Source: Exiguobacterium alkaliphilum 12/1 (GTDB lineage Bacteria > Bacillota > Bacilli > Exiguobacteriales > Exiguobacteriaceae). From it: a DNA stretch of 64,000 bases. The translations under genes and the position numbers were made by a program. The DNA lies in the NCBI RefSeq assembly GCF_000714435.1, contig NZ_JJMW01000021.1, positions 1-64,000 on the forward strand. Reading direction: 5' to 3'. The stretch's first letter is position 1. Every line of letters starts with the position of its first letter. The notes under the pieces are model-generated. The model saw only the letters and a program-made list of their open reading frames with translations, made no database searches and was not told the DNA's origin. Shown piece after piece: positions 34,858-42,930 of this stretch.

Positions 34858-35582
34858 CGTGTCACCGCCACTTCCGTGAGGTCACCCTCGACCATTTGAA
34901 GAAACGCCTCGTCCGGGTCAGTCGTCCCGGACGCCGCGAGCCAGTCGTCGTAGCTGCCCTCATAAAGAACGCGCCCTTCATGTAAGAAAATGACGTTGGC
35001 ATCGAGCTGGGCGAGGTCATGCAACTGATGGGTCGAGATGAGACACGTCCGACCGTCTTCGACGAGCCGCTGAATCCGGCGCATGATGTGGATGCGTGAC
35101 GCCGGATCGACCCCGCTCGTCGGTTCGTCGAACAAGTAAAGCGCACGTTTCACCGACGAGAGGAGTGTGACGAACAGCCATTTGCGTTCGCCGACCGACA
35201 TCTTTCCGAGCTTCATCTTCCACAAATGTTCGAACCGTTCTTGTTCCCGGGCGCTCGAAAGCCCATTCATGTATGTCTCAAGACGTTTGAAATCGGGACG
35301 TTTCGTGAGGCGGCCGATGAAATACGTCAAGTCTTTTCCGGTCAACTCATTGTGATACATCATATGTTGCGTCAAATAGAGCATGTCCTGTGACGGGACG
35401 AGCTGAAGCGTGCCCGCTTCGATTGGGAGCGTCCCGGTCATGCAGTCGAAGAGTGTCGTCTTCCCGGCTCCGTTCAGCCCGATTAAGACGTTTAATTTAT
35501 GCGGGTGGAGCGTGAACGAGACGCCGTCGAGCACGGGACATGGCGCTTTCGGATACGTATAGCGTAACTGTTGAATATGCAT
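34854..35582 (-). CDS. ABC transporter ATP-binding protein
   Basis: A 242-residue ATPase: Walker A IGLNGAGKTTLFD, signature MSVGERKWLF (variant of LSGGQ), Walker B ALYLFDEPTSGVD and the H-loop STHQLHD. It pairs with the ABC-2 type permease nine bases upstream. Such small exporter pairs in Bacillota export peptides or lipids; the substrate is unknown here. Confidence 0.88.
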   Translation of the reverse strand: MHIQQLRYTYPKAPCPVLDGVSFTLHPHKLNVLIGLNGAGKTTLFDCMTGTLPIEAGTLQLVPSQDMLYLTQHMMYHNELTGKDLTYFIGRLTKRPDFKRLETYMNGLSSAREQERFEHLWKMKLGKMSVGERKWLFVTLLSSVKRALYLFDEPTSGVDPASRIHIMRRIQRLVEDGRTCLISTHQLHDLAQLDANVIFLHEGRVLYEGSYDDWLAASGTTDPDEAFLQMVEGDLTEVAVTR

Positions 35583-35591
35583 GACTTCCTC

Positions 35592-36317
35592 CTAACGTGT
35601 GACCGAAGAGATCAAATTGAAGCGCTGGATGGCAAATAGGCCGACGAAGACGTATCCGGCAAGAGCGAACAGCGTCATCATGAGATTAAACGACACATCC
35701 ACTTGGACGACGATATGAACGATGGCGAGCGATAATTGGAGTAGCGCGTAAAACGGGTTCGCATAGCCGAACCAGACGTCCGGCTGCTTAATCGCCAAAT
35801 AAAACAACGGAAAGGCGAGCAGGTTCGCGAATCGCATCAAGCTTGATACTTTGACGGGGAGAAGTGTAAGCGCGACGCTACCGAGCGCGAACGGGATGCT
35901 CCCGAGTAGGAGCAGGAGCGGCGTGACGAGATAGCTAAACGTGAACTGGCCGTGGACGAGCGTGACGACGATTGTGAAGAGCGACAGGCTTATGGCGGCG
36001 AAAACGAGCTGGGCCGATAAGATGGCGAGTATGTACGTATACTTGTTGCCTGAGATCATGACGTACGTCTTCATGAGACCATACTCTCGCATCCGGGCGA
36101 GCTCGAGGCCGATTCCGTTCAAGTAAGTCGCGAGTAGGATGTATACCCAAAAGGAAGACAAGTACATGGTGTAATCCGACGCGACCATCGTTTGAACATC
36201 CGGCGGGCTATACAAGAGGGCGATGCCAAGCGGGATGCCCATCGTCATCACGAACGGAATTTTATCTGTGAGGACGATTTTGATGTACAGAAAGAAATAA
36301 CTTGAAATTTGATGCAT
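35592..36317 (-). CDS. ABC-2 type permease
   Basis: A 241-residue protein with six helices, without clear domain landmarks besides the ABC-2 pattern: an N-terminal amphipathic start HQISSYFFLYIKIVL, a first loop ELARMREYGLMKTYVMISGNKY and a conserved late part. It begins the permease-ATPase-(29 aa) operon. ATG 36317 is preferred since GAGGTG lies five bases upstream; an earlier in-frame ATG (36335) has no SD. Confidence 0.8.
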   Translation of the reverse strand: MHQISSYFFLYIKIVLTDKIPFVMTMGIPLGIALLYSPPDVQTMVASDYTMYLSSFWVYILLATYLNGIGLELARMREYGLMKTYVMISGNKYTYILAILSAQLVFAAISLSLFTIVVTLVHGQFTFSYLVTPLLLLLGSIPFALGSVALTLLPVKVSSLMRFANLLAFPLFYLAIKQPDVWFGYANPFYALLQLSLAIVHIVVQVDVSFNLMMTLFALAGYVFVGLFAIQRFNLISSVTR

Positions 36318-36381
36318 GGGACACCTCATTGTCATTACAAGATTTTACCAAGGTATACGCTGTATACATGAAAAGGTTTCA

Positions 36382-36424
36382 AAAAAAACCCTTTGGAACA
36401 GCAACACGCTGCTCCAAAGGGTTA
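36382..36424 (-). terminator. Terminator of crtP
   Basis: AACCCTTTGGAgCAGC / GCTGtTCCAAAGGGTT stem on the minus strand followed by TTTTTTGAA. Confidence 0.85.
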
Positions 36425-36432
36425 TGGCTCGA

Positions 36433-37935
36433 TTATCGTGTCATCACACCGTCGCGCTTCGCGATCTTATCGCTCACTTGTTGGCCGCTGAGCGTGACCA
36501 TCGGCATCCCGCTGCCCGGATTGACCGTGCCGCCGACGAAGTACAGATTCTCATACAGTTCACTTTTCTTCTTATGCTTGAATCCGCCGTTCTGGTTTTT
36601 GTCCGACACGGTCCCGTAAATCGCACCACGGTCTGACCCGTACATGCGCTCGATGTCGTGCGGCGTCCAGACGTTTCGCGTGACGATGTTGTCCCGAAGA
36701 CCATCCATCCCCATCCGTTCGAGCTTATCGAGCACCCGTTCCTCAAACGCCGCGTAATCGGCCTCGGTGAACGGGTCTTCTTGAATGTACGGGATGTGCG
36801 GCAAGATTTTAATGTTCTCATGTCCCGCCGGTGCTTGGGTCGGGTCGGTCTTGTTGACGTTCACCAAATAGATTGTCGGGTCGTCAGGCAACTCGTGTTT
36901 GTCGAAAATCTTCTCCATCTGTTCCTGCAAGTTTTCTGAGAAGAAGAAGTTGTGGTGTGCGAGTGCCGGGAATTCTTTTTTGACGCCGAGATGGAGTACG
37001 AAGCCGGAGCTGGCCGGTTCGTATTTATCGACGAGTTTGTCGACGAACGCCTCTTCGACATCGACCATCTTTTGATAGAACGGGATGACTTCCATGTTCG
37101 AAACGTAGTAATCGGCAGAGCGGAGTCGTCCGTCCTCGAGCTCGATCGCCGAGATGTTCCCGTTGAGCGTATGCGCCCGAACGACGCCTTGTCCGGTGTT
37201 TAGCTTCACGCCAATCTCTTCGGCGAGTGTTGTCAAACCTTCGGCGAGCTTATGTGTGCCACCTTCGACGTACCAACATCCTTGCGCGTGCTGCATGTAA
37301 ATCATCATATTGAGAACGGCCGGGGCGCTATATGGCGATGACCCGACGTATTTGACATAATACGACAGCATCGTCCGGAGGTGCGGGTTGCTGATTCGTT
37401 TCGAGATGGCGCTGTACATCGTCGACGCCAAATCAAAGCCCATGAGCGTCGCAATCGGACCGATTTGCGTGACCGCCTCGAACGGCGACTCAAACCCATC
37501 CTTTAAGTAACTGCGCTCTGTCGTGTTATAGATGCGCTCGGCATAGTTCAATAGCTTGCGATATTCTTTCATGTCTTTCTTCGACAGCGACGGGTTCGCG
37601 TTCGCCATCACGTCGAGATCGTGATACAAGTCGAGCACCGTTCCGTCCGGGAAGAACGAACGCCACTCCAAGTCTAACCGCTTAATCGGCACGTAGTCTT
37701 CCATCCGTTTGCCGCTCCCGGTGAACAACTTCTCAAAAATTTGCGGCATCGTCAAAATCGACGGGCCGAGGTCGAACCCGAACCCGTCTTGTTCGAGACG
37801 GTTCACTTTCCCGCCGATATGGTCGTTCTTTTCATATAAAGCCACGTCATAGCCTTTTTGTTTAAGCGAGATGGCTGCCGAAATCCCGCCTAGCCCCCCA
37901 CCGATGACAATCACTGACTTGTTCACGCTCTGCAT
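36433..37935 (-). CDS. crtP: 4,4'-diaponeurosporene / diapolycopene oxygenase (CrtP/CrtNb)
   Basis: A 500-residue FAD-dependent carotenoid enzyme acting on C30 chains, oxidising a terminal methyl to an aldehyde. The FAD site is VIVIGGGLGGISAAIS and NDHIGGKVNRLEQDGFGFDLG; ILTMPQIFEKLF, KRISNPHLRTMLSYYVKYVGSS, WYVEGGTHKLAEGL and the C-terminal NLYFVGGTVNPGSGMPMVTL follow the staphylococcal CrtP sequence very closely, more than CrtN desaturases. The product helps make orange membrane carotenoids. The start is ATG 37935 (AGAGGCGG upstream); another ATG lies at 37959. No other crt gene is adjacent, so the rest of the pathway is elsewhere. Confidence 0.88.
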   Translation of the reverse strand: MQSVNKSVIVIGGGLGGISAAISLKQKGYDVALYEKNDHIGGKVNRLEQDGFGFDLGPSILTMPQIFEKLFTGSGKRMEDYVPIKRLDLEWRSFFPDGTVLDLYHDLDVMANANPSLSKKDMKEYRKLLNYAERIYNTTERSYLKDGFESPFEAVTQIGPIATLMGFDLASTMYSAISKRISNPHLRTMLSYYVKYVGSSPYSAPAVLNMMIYMQHAQGCWYVEGGTHKLAEGLTTLAEEIGVKLNTGQGVVRAHTLNGNISAIELEDGRLRSADYYVSNMEVIPFYQKMVDVEEAFVDKLVDKYEPASSGFVLHLGVKKEFPALAHHNFFFSENLQEQMEKIFDKHELPDDPTIYLVNVNKTDPTQAPAGHENIKILPHIPYIQEDPFTEADYAAFEERVLDKLERMGMDGLRDNIVTRNVWTPHDIERMYGSDRGAIYGTVSDKNQNGGFKHKKKSELYENLYFVGGTVNPGSGMPMVTLSGQQVSDKIAKRDGVMTR

Positions 37936-38125
37936 ACACGTACCGCCTCTTTCCGACATGATTTATGAAACGCTTATTGATTCATTTGCCACTATTGCCT
38001 CTATTCCCTGCACGCACACTTCTGAACATTCAATTTCAGCACATTGGAAAGACGGATGTGCTGTTTAAACTTTGTTTAAATTTGCTGTTTATTCTAAGGC
38101 TATAACCAAAAGGAGGAGCAACAGA

Positions 38126-38385
38126 ATGAAAAAAACATGGAAATGGATCGTCGGGGCGGCGCATCGGCGAGCTATGCGATAGACGTTGATTTGACGTAAA
38201 CAGACGGCTTACGCAACGGGATGACACCGGACCAAATGAATCGCATTTTTGAACGGTTCTATCAAGCAGACCCTTCAAGGCATCAAGGTGAATCGGGGTT
38301 TGGCATGGCCATCGTTCAGAAAATCGTAGCGTTACGACTCATCCCGCTCGATCTCATCCCGTATGGACTCGGCAATTTGAGTTAG
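38126..38385 (+). pseudogene. Remnant of a histidine kinase C-terminus behind a displaced signal-peptide start
   Basis: AAAAGGAGG and ATG 38126 begin MKKTWKWIVGAAHRRAMR and stop. The neighbouring frame reads GASASYAIDVDLT, a TAA, then TDGLRNGMTPDQMNRIFERF and YQADPSRHQGESGFGMAIVQ KIV, the G-box end of a histidine kinase ATPase domain. It then continues into unrelated residues and stops at 38385. No sensor or phosphoacceptor remains, so it is a decayed gene fragment. Confidence 0.6.
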
Positions 38386-38546
38386 GTCATGCCGATTTTT
38401 TTTACGGGGCGACCGCCATCAAGGAAGTGATAGTGTACGGGAGCGGTTTCTTCGGGGTTTGGCCGTATTTACTTGGACTCGTCATCTATGCGACCGTACT
38501 CTACTTATTGAATATGCGTGCGCTCGGAAAGTATCGGGGGCATTAA
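38372..38546 (+). pseudogene. Remnant of an ABC-2 type permease C-terminus
   Basis: Frame ELGHADFFYGATAIKEVIVY then GSGFFGVWPYLLGLVIYATV then LYLLNMRALGKYRGH, ending at TAA 38546. The two-helix end with LN-Met-Arg-Ala-Leu-x-Lys-Tyr-Arg is typical for ABC-2 exporter permeases (YhgE/Pip-like). It has no start codon and abuts the kinase remnant, so an upstream deletion joined the two. Confidence 0.55.
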
Positions 38547-38590
38547 TAAAAATAAGCCGAATCACATGTCGCGTGATTCGGCCCGTTTTT
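38546..38590. terminator. Terminator after the methyltransferase gene
   Basis: GCCGAATCAC / GTGATTCGGC stem with a seven-base loop. The minus-strand run TTATTTTTATT follows, and on the plus side CCGTTTTT. The methyltransferase stop lies inside the hairpin. Confidence 0.75.
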
Positions 38591-39173
38591 GCCCGACATA
38601 TTGAATGACAGCGGACGGTCCTTGGTGCAGCCGTCCTTCTTGTCGTTCCACGATTCCGTCGAAGAAGTGACGAGTCTCGAGCGAGTCGGAAAGGACAGAG
38701 AAGGCGTCCGTCGTGTAAAGAAGTGCCTTGTCTTTCGGTCCGCCCGTTCCAAACTCGAGTTGCGCCTCGCTATACACCTCGATCATGAAGAATCCTCCTG
38801 GTCTCAACGCGCGCGTCACGCCTTTTAACACGGCGGTTTGCACGTCTTTCGGGAAGTGCCCGAAAATACAGACGATGACGTCAAACGATTCAGCCGGCCA
38901 ATCCGCTATCGCTAAATCGACAAGGTGTGTCGTGAGCGATACGCCGCGACGCAATGCTAAACGTTCCGCTTTCTCGAGACCGACACGTGAATAGTCCCAC
39001 ATCTCGACGTCGAGCCCTTGTTCAGCAAGCCAGACGGCGTTTCGGCCTTCTCCTTCGGCAATGGCGAGCGCCTGCATCCCATCGCTTAAAAGATGTCGTT
39101 GACTTCGCAAAAACTCGTTCGGTTGTTCCCCGTACACGTATTCTTCTGTATCGAACCGCTCATCCCATAACAT
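38562..39173 (-). CDS. SAM-dependent class I methyltransferase
   Basis: A 203-residue methyltransferase, TehB/UbiE-like. The SAM motif I equivalent is ALAIAEGEGRNAVWLAEQGLDVEMWDYS, motif II/III FDVIVCIFGHFP, and after RALRPGGFFMIEV the fold ends with a substrate-specific part. Start ATG 39173 after AAGGAGG (eight bases). The substrate is unknown. Single gene. Confidence 0.85.
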   Translation of the reverse strand: MLWDERFDTEEYVYGEQPNEFLRSQRHLLSDGMQALAIAEGEGRNAVWLAEQGLDVEMWDYSRVGLEKAERLALRRGVSLTTHLVDLAIADWPAESFDVIVCIFGHFPKDVQTAVLKGVTRALRPGGFFMIEVYSEAQLEFGTGGPKDKALLYTTDAFSVLSDSLETRHFFDGIVERQEGRLHQGPSAVIQYVGQKRAESRDM

Positions 39174-39233
39174 GGTGATGACCTCCTTATGCAACAGCTT
39201 TCTTTCATCATATCTGAAGTGAATACGCAGAAC

Positions 39234-39256
39234 AAAAAAAGCATCTGAGCAGATGC
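39234..39256 (-). terminator. Terminator of the 25-residue ORF
   Basis: GCATC...GATGC stem on the minus strand followed by seven T. Confidence 0.7.
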
Positions 39257-39264
39257 CCGGATGC

Positions 39265-39342
39265 TTAACGTTTGAGAAGTAAAGCGACGCCCGCCACGAG
39301 AAGCGCGAGTCCGCTAAACAATCGTACTTGATTGCAAGTCAC
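39265..39342 (-). CDS. Putative 25-residue membrane peptide
   Basis: GTG start with AGGGGTG seven bases upstream. The peptide reads (M)TCNQVRLFSGLALLVAGVAL then LLKR: a single helix with a positively charged end. It is closed by its own terminator. A small stand-alone unit of this kind is convincing as a gene even though no family is known. Confidence 0.45.
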   Translation of the reverse strand: MTCNQVRLFSGLALLVAGVALLLKR

Positions 39343-39366
39343 TATCTTTCACCCCTATATGTCCTG

Positions 39367-39987
39367 TCATTTTTTGGCGACGCGAAGCTGTGTCCGTTCC
39401 ATCTCCCGATAGATGGATAAGATTTCGGTGCCATAGTTGCCTTTTGGCTGCATCGCCCATTTACGATGGAGCGCCGGCCACGTCGTCGCCGATCCTCGTT
39501 TCACATAATGGAAGCGTGGGTCGACACGTGTCATGTTCAAGTCGTCCTTGGAGGCGTACGCCTTCAGATGTTGAATTTGGGCCGTCACCCCTTGGTGTGG
39601 AGACCGGAAGAAATGGCCTTTCACCCCTTTGCCGACCGTGCCGATGCCTGAGTAGTTATGTTGTCTCGGCAGAACATCGCCCTTATAGCTGAAGTAGCCA
39701 GTCTCTTTCAACGCTTGCGCGAACGCGACATCACCGCGGACACCTTCTTTCGCCCCGATGATGATGAATAGCTTCGCCAGCTCCTCGACCGTCACCCCTT
39801 CGAGTCGAACGTTATGCGGATTCTTTCGTTTCACGAAGTCGGCCATCTGTTGAGGCGTCACAGTGGAAGAACCCATGATTGAACGATTCTCTTTCTTTGA
39901 TGAGGCTTCTGCTGATGATAGTGGTACGAAAGGCGAGAGTAACAGTAACGCGACAGTCAAACACGTGACGAGCCAGTTTTTCATCAT
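39367..39987 (-). CDS. Secreted glucosaminidase-domain protein
   Basis: A 206-residue exported protein: signal peptide (1-27, cut near SSAEA), a linker, then a glucosaminidase (GH73-like) domain with a catalytic Glu in AFAQALKETGYFSYKGDV and NYSGIGTVGKG, HFFRSPHQGVTAQIQHLKAYA. Such enzymes cleave the GlcNAc-MurNAc bond of peptidoglycan. It carries no extra cell-wall-binding domain and is shorter than typical LytG-type proteins. AGGAGGA before the start; ATG 39984 is an alternative. Confidence 0.82.
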   Translation of the reverse strand: MMKNWLVTCLTVALLLLSPFVPLSSAEASSKKENRSIMGSSTVTPQQMADFVKRKNPHNVRLEGVTVEELAKLFIIIGAKEGVRGDVAFAQALKETGYFSYKGDVLPRQHNYSGIGTVGKGVKGHFFRSPHQGVTAQIQHLKAYASKDDLNMTRVDPRFHYVKRGSATTWPALHRKWAMQPKGNYGTEILSIYREMERTQLRVAKK

Positions 39988-40115
39988 CCATTCCTCCTAA
40001 ACGATTGAACAAACTATGAAAATAATACCATATAATTTGTAGTCAGAATATTAAATTTAAATAAAAAGGGAACTAAATCCAATAAATCATCGTACAAAGT
40101 AGCGAGGTGGTGGGA

Positions 40116-40213
40116 ATGGAAAAACAGCAACGCATGCGAGAAATTGTAGCTTACCAGAAAAAATGGATGCCGAACAGCCGAGCCGTGAGGATATGCGGTT
40201 TTTGAATCCATAA
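40116..40213 (+). pseudogene. Internally deleted LLTFN/IDPEHVT family gene
   Basis: AGGTGG precedes ATG 40116. The start EKQQRMREIVAYQKKW is a family N-terminus; then a different frame reads MDAEQPSREDMRFLNP and stops at 40213, a family C-terminus (compare RVDPNQPTRTD and SDSEQPMRREV). The two halves meet with all four helices missing. It is a deletion remnant of another paralogue. Confidence 0.6.
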
Positions 40214-40214
40214 G

Positions 40215-40243
40215 AAAAGCCGTCCTAATGGGCGGCTTTTCAT
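40215..40243. terminator. Shared terminator
   Basis: AAAAGCCG.CC / GG.CGGCTTTT stem with a four-base loop, T-runs on both strands. Confidence 0.75.
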
Positions 40244-40247
40244 TGCA

Positions 40248-41741
40248 TTAATTCGCTTTTTTAAGTTGTTGATCTTCTTCTTTGAAATCAAGGTTTCGAA
40301 CATCGACCCGCTTCACGAAGAAGGCGAGGACGAGCGCCAAAATGTTCATGCCGAGGGCGACATAAAACGAGACTTGAATCCCTGAGAGGAGTGCTTGCTG
40401 CGTCAACGCGCCCATCGCACTCTCGGTGAGTGTCGCCGGGTCGACGCCGGTCATGAGCGATTCGGCTTCTGTCCGTGTAACTGAGTTCATGATGGTGACG
40501 AGGACGGCCGTCCCGATCGCACCCGAAACTTGTTGGGCAGTGTTGTTGATGGCCGTCCCGTGCGGGTTAAGATGCGTCGGCAATTGATTGAGACCATTAG
40601 TCATGACGGGCATCATGACCATCGACATCCCGAACATGCGGAGCGTATATGTCATGACGATATACGTGTACGTCGAATCGAGTTGGACGTGAGCGAGCAT
40701 ATACGTCGAAACGGCTGTAATCGTGAGACCGATAATCGACAGCAACTTCGGTCCGAACTTATCGAACAGTTTCCCGGTGATTGGCGACATGATACCCATG
40801 ATGATGGCCCCTGGGAGGAGCATGAGTCCGGAGTCGAGCGGCGAGATGCCACGGACGCTTTGAACGTAGGCCGGTGTCAAAATCATTCCGGAGAACATGG
40901 CGACGGCGTTGACAATCGCAATAATCGATGCGAGTGCGAACATCGGGTATTTATATGCCCGTAGGTCAAGGAGTGGTTTTTCCATGTTGAGTTGACGGAT
41001 GACAAACGCGATTAAAGCTGCCAATCCGACAATGATGGTCGTCAAGACGATCGGGTTGTCCCAACCGTCAGAACTTGCCGAACTGACACCATACAAGACG
41101 CCACCAAAACCGATTGTGGATAAGACGAGTGACAAATAGTCGAGCGATTGTTCTTTGTTTTGCACCATGACGTTCTCTGCTTTCCAAATCGCGAGGGCGA
41201 GACCGATGATGGCGAGTGGGAGAATCATTTCGAACAAGACGCGCCAGTCATAGTACTCGACGATGTAACCCGACAGTGTCGGACCAATCGTTGGCGCTGA
41301 AATCATGACAAGCCCGAAGATTCCCATCGCCGTCCCACGTTTTTCACGCGGGAAACTGACGAGCATGACGTTCATGAGGAGCGGCCCCATCGTCGAGGCG
41401 CCGACCGCTTGAATCATTCGTCCTGTGAGCAACCAGCCGAACGTCGGCGAGAATGCAGCGATGGCTGTACCGGCCGCGAAGATGGCCATCGAAGTGATAA
41501 AGAGCGTCCGGTTCGAGAAACGCGTGATCAGATAAGCAGACGCCGGGACGAGGACACCCGTCACGAGCATAAAGCCGGTCGCGAGCCATTGCACGGTCGA
41601 ATAGTCAGCAATCTCTAAGTCGACCATGATGGACGGGAGCGCGACGTTAAGTAATGAGTTGTTTAAGAAGGCGATGAACGCCCCTGCGAACAGAACCGCG
41701 AGCATAAGATATGGCGGTTTCTTTTGGAATTCTGGTTTCAT
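40248..41741 (-). CDS. DHA2-family MFS multidrug efflux transporter (EmrB/QacA type)
   Basis: A 497-residue MFS protein with 14 predicted helices. The motifs are LDLEIADYSTVQWLATGFML, GRMIQAVGASTMGPLLMNV and later SGIGPLxG-like regions (GVLYGVSSASSDGWD). The drug/proton antiporter consensus in the second half supports EmrB/LmrB membership. The divergent TetR gene should repress it. ATG 41741 (AAAGGAGC upstream) is chosen over an in-frame GTG or ATG farther out. Confidence 0.9.
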   Translation of the reverse strand: MKPEFQKKPPYLMLAVLFAGAFIAFLNNSLLNVALPSIMVDLEIADYSTVQWLATGFMLVTGVLVPASAYLITRFSNRTLFITSMAIFAAGTAIAAFSPTFGWLLTGRMIQAVGASTMGPLLMNVMLVSFPREKRGTAMGIFGLVMISAPTIGPTLSGYIVEYYDWRVLFEMILPLAIIGLALAIWKAENVMVQNKEQSLDYLSLVLSTIGFGGVLYGVSSASSDGWDNPIVLTTIIVGLAALIAFVIRQLNMEKPLLDLRAYKYPMFALASIIAIVNAVAMFSGMILTPAYVQSVRGISPLDSGLMLLPGAIIMGIMSPITGKLFDKFGPKLLSIIGLTITAVSTYMLAHVQLDSTYTYIVMTYTLRMFGMSMVMMPVMTNGLNQLPTHLNPHGTAINNTAQQVSGAIGTAVLVTIMNSVTRTEAESLMTGVDPATLTESAMGALTQQALLSGIQVSFYVALGMNILALVLAFFVKRVDVRNLDFKEEDQQLKKAN

Positions 41742-41797
41742 ACGAGTTGCTCCTTTATGTTCTGAATAGTTATATACTAGTAAGTGTCGATGTGATG

Positions 41798-41859
41798 ATT
41801 TTATACCCATTGTACAAATAAATCAACCATTTTGAACCGTTAGTTCAAAATGGTATACT
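41798..41859. promoter_or_regulatory. Divergent promoters of the MFS pump and TetR regulator
   Basis: Plus strand: TTGAAC (41832-41837) and TATACT (41854-41859), 16-base spacer, for the TetR gene. Minus strand: TTGATT (41821-41826) and TAAAAT (41798-41803), 17-base spacer, for the MFS gene. The palindromic operator lies across the plus promoter and abuts the minus -35. Confidence 0.75.
41826..41854. promoter_or_regulatory. Perfect palindromic operator (TetR regulator)
   Basis: ACCATTTTGAAC-CGTTA-GTTCAAAATGGT, 12-base arms with no mismatch and a 5-base centre, overlapping both divergent promoters. It is the predicted binding site for the TetR protein at 41896, giving autorepression and control of the pump. 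Confidence 0.85.
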
Positions 41860-41895
41860 TAAGCTACAAACTAAGCAGAACGGAGCCCGTAAAAT

Positions 41896-42768
41896 ATGAA
41901 AGATAAGAAACGAAAAGTGGCTGACGTCGCGATGAACTTATTCATTGAGAATGGTGTCCAGCAAACGTCGGTACAGGAAATCATTGAGCGAGCTAATATC
42001 TCAAAAGGAACGTTTTATAATTATTTCGCCTCGAAGACAGACTGTGTCGCAAACATCCTTGAAAACTTGCGCTATGACGCGGGGCAACGCCGGATTGAAA
42101 TGCAGATGGGCCGAGATAAACGTGACAAGGATGTCTTTATCGAACAAATCTCGATCCTCATCCAATTAAATGAAGAACGTAATCTTCATGCCTTGTTCGA
42201 GTCAATCATGTCCGCAAATGAACCGGAGTTAAAGAAACTCGTCTTACAGCATCGTGTGTATGAGATTGAATGGCTCGCAATGCGCTTGACCGAAATCATC
42301 GGGGAAGAGATTCGGCCGTACTCTGTCGAATTGACGGTACTTTTTAACGGGATGTTGCAGCACATCTTATTCACCCTCCGGATTACGAACACGGCCTATT
42401 CGATTCAAAAGCTCGTCCGAAACTTATACACCTATGTGGAGTTAATGGCAGCCCGTATGATTGAGACGAACGAACACATATTGAATCCGGTAACCGTCGA
42501 ACAGATGCGCGGGACGACGGACAAAAACCTCGTCACGAAAGATGAACTCATTGAAATGGCCGAACGGATTCGCACGCACGTGAAGATGAACGAGGAGCAG
42601 GCGGATCTGTTCGACGCGATCACGTACGAGTTGCATCACGAAAGGATCCGTAAGATTGTCCTCGAGCAGTTGTTGAAGCCGTTCCAACGACTCTTTAAAG
42701 GCGTGACGGGCGAAACGGAAGTCCAAAAATTCACGAACCTCGTCTGGTTATATACGCGTACGCACTAA
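41896..42768 (+). CDS. TetR/AcrR family transcriptional regulator
   Basis: A 290-residue repressor with an N-terminal TetR HTH (VADVAMNLFIENGVQQTSVQEIIERANISKGTFYNYF, split) and a long all-helical ligand domain of about 230 residues, larger than usual for the family, including the tail LLKPFQRLFKGVTGETEV. It is divergent from the DHA2 pump and very likely derepresses it when a drug binds. Terminator at 42794. Confidence 0.88.
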   Translation: MKDKKRKVADVAMNLFIENGVQQTSVQEIIERANISKGTFYNYFASKTDCVANILENLRYDAGQRRIEMQMGRDKRDKDVFIEQISILIQLNEERNLHALFESIMSANEPELKKLVLQHRVYEIEWLAMRLTEIIGEEIRPYSVELTVLFNGMLQHILFTLRITNTAYSIQKLVRNLYTYVELMAARMIETNEHILNPVTVEQMRGTTDKNLVTKDELIEMAERIRTHVKMNEEQADLFDAITYELHHERIRKIVLEQLLKPFQRLFKGVTGETEVQKFTNLVWLYTRTH

Positions 42769-42793
42769 CATTAAACTGCAGAAATGAAATAAG

Positions 42794-42830
42794 GAATCAC
42801 TCAAATTGATTTGAGTGATTCTTTATTTTT
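42794..42830 (+). terminator. Terminator of the TetR gene
   Basis: GAATCACTCAAA / TTTGAGTGATTC perfect stem, TTGA loop, then a T-rich run. Confidence 0.88.
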
Positions 42831-42930
42831 AATGATGAAAATTAGAACAACAGTAGAACTATATGGGAAAAATGGGTAAGTGAATATAAAGAGATTAAGC
42901 GTCTTCAACTTAAGATAGGAGGGTCTAACT

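Noticed and set aside
40530-40964. Long plus-strand frame rich in Arg, His and Asp inside the DHA2 gene.
   Set aside because: Typical antisense shadow of a GC-rich membrane protein gene; no start signal.
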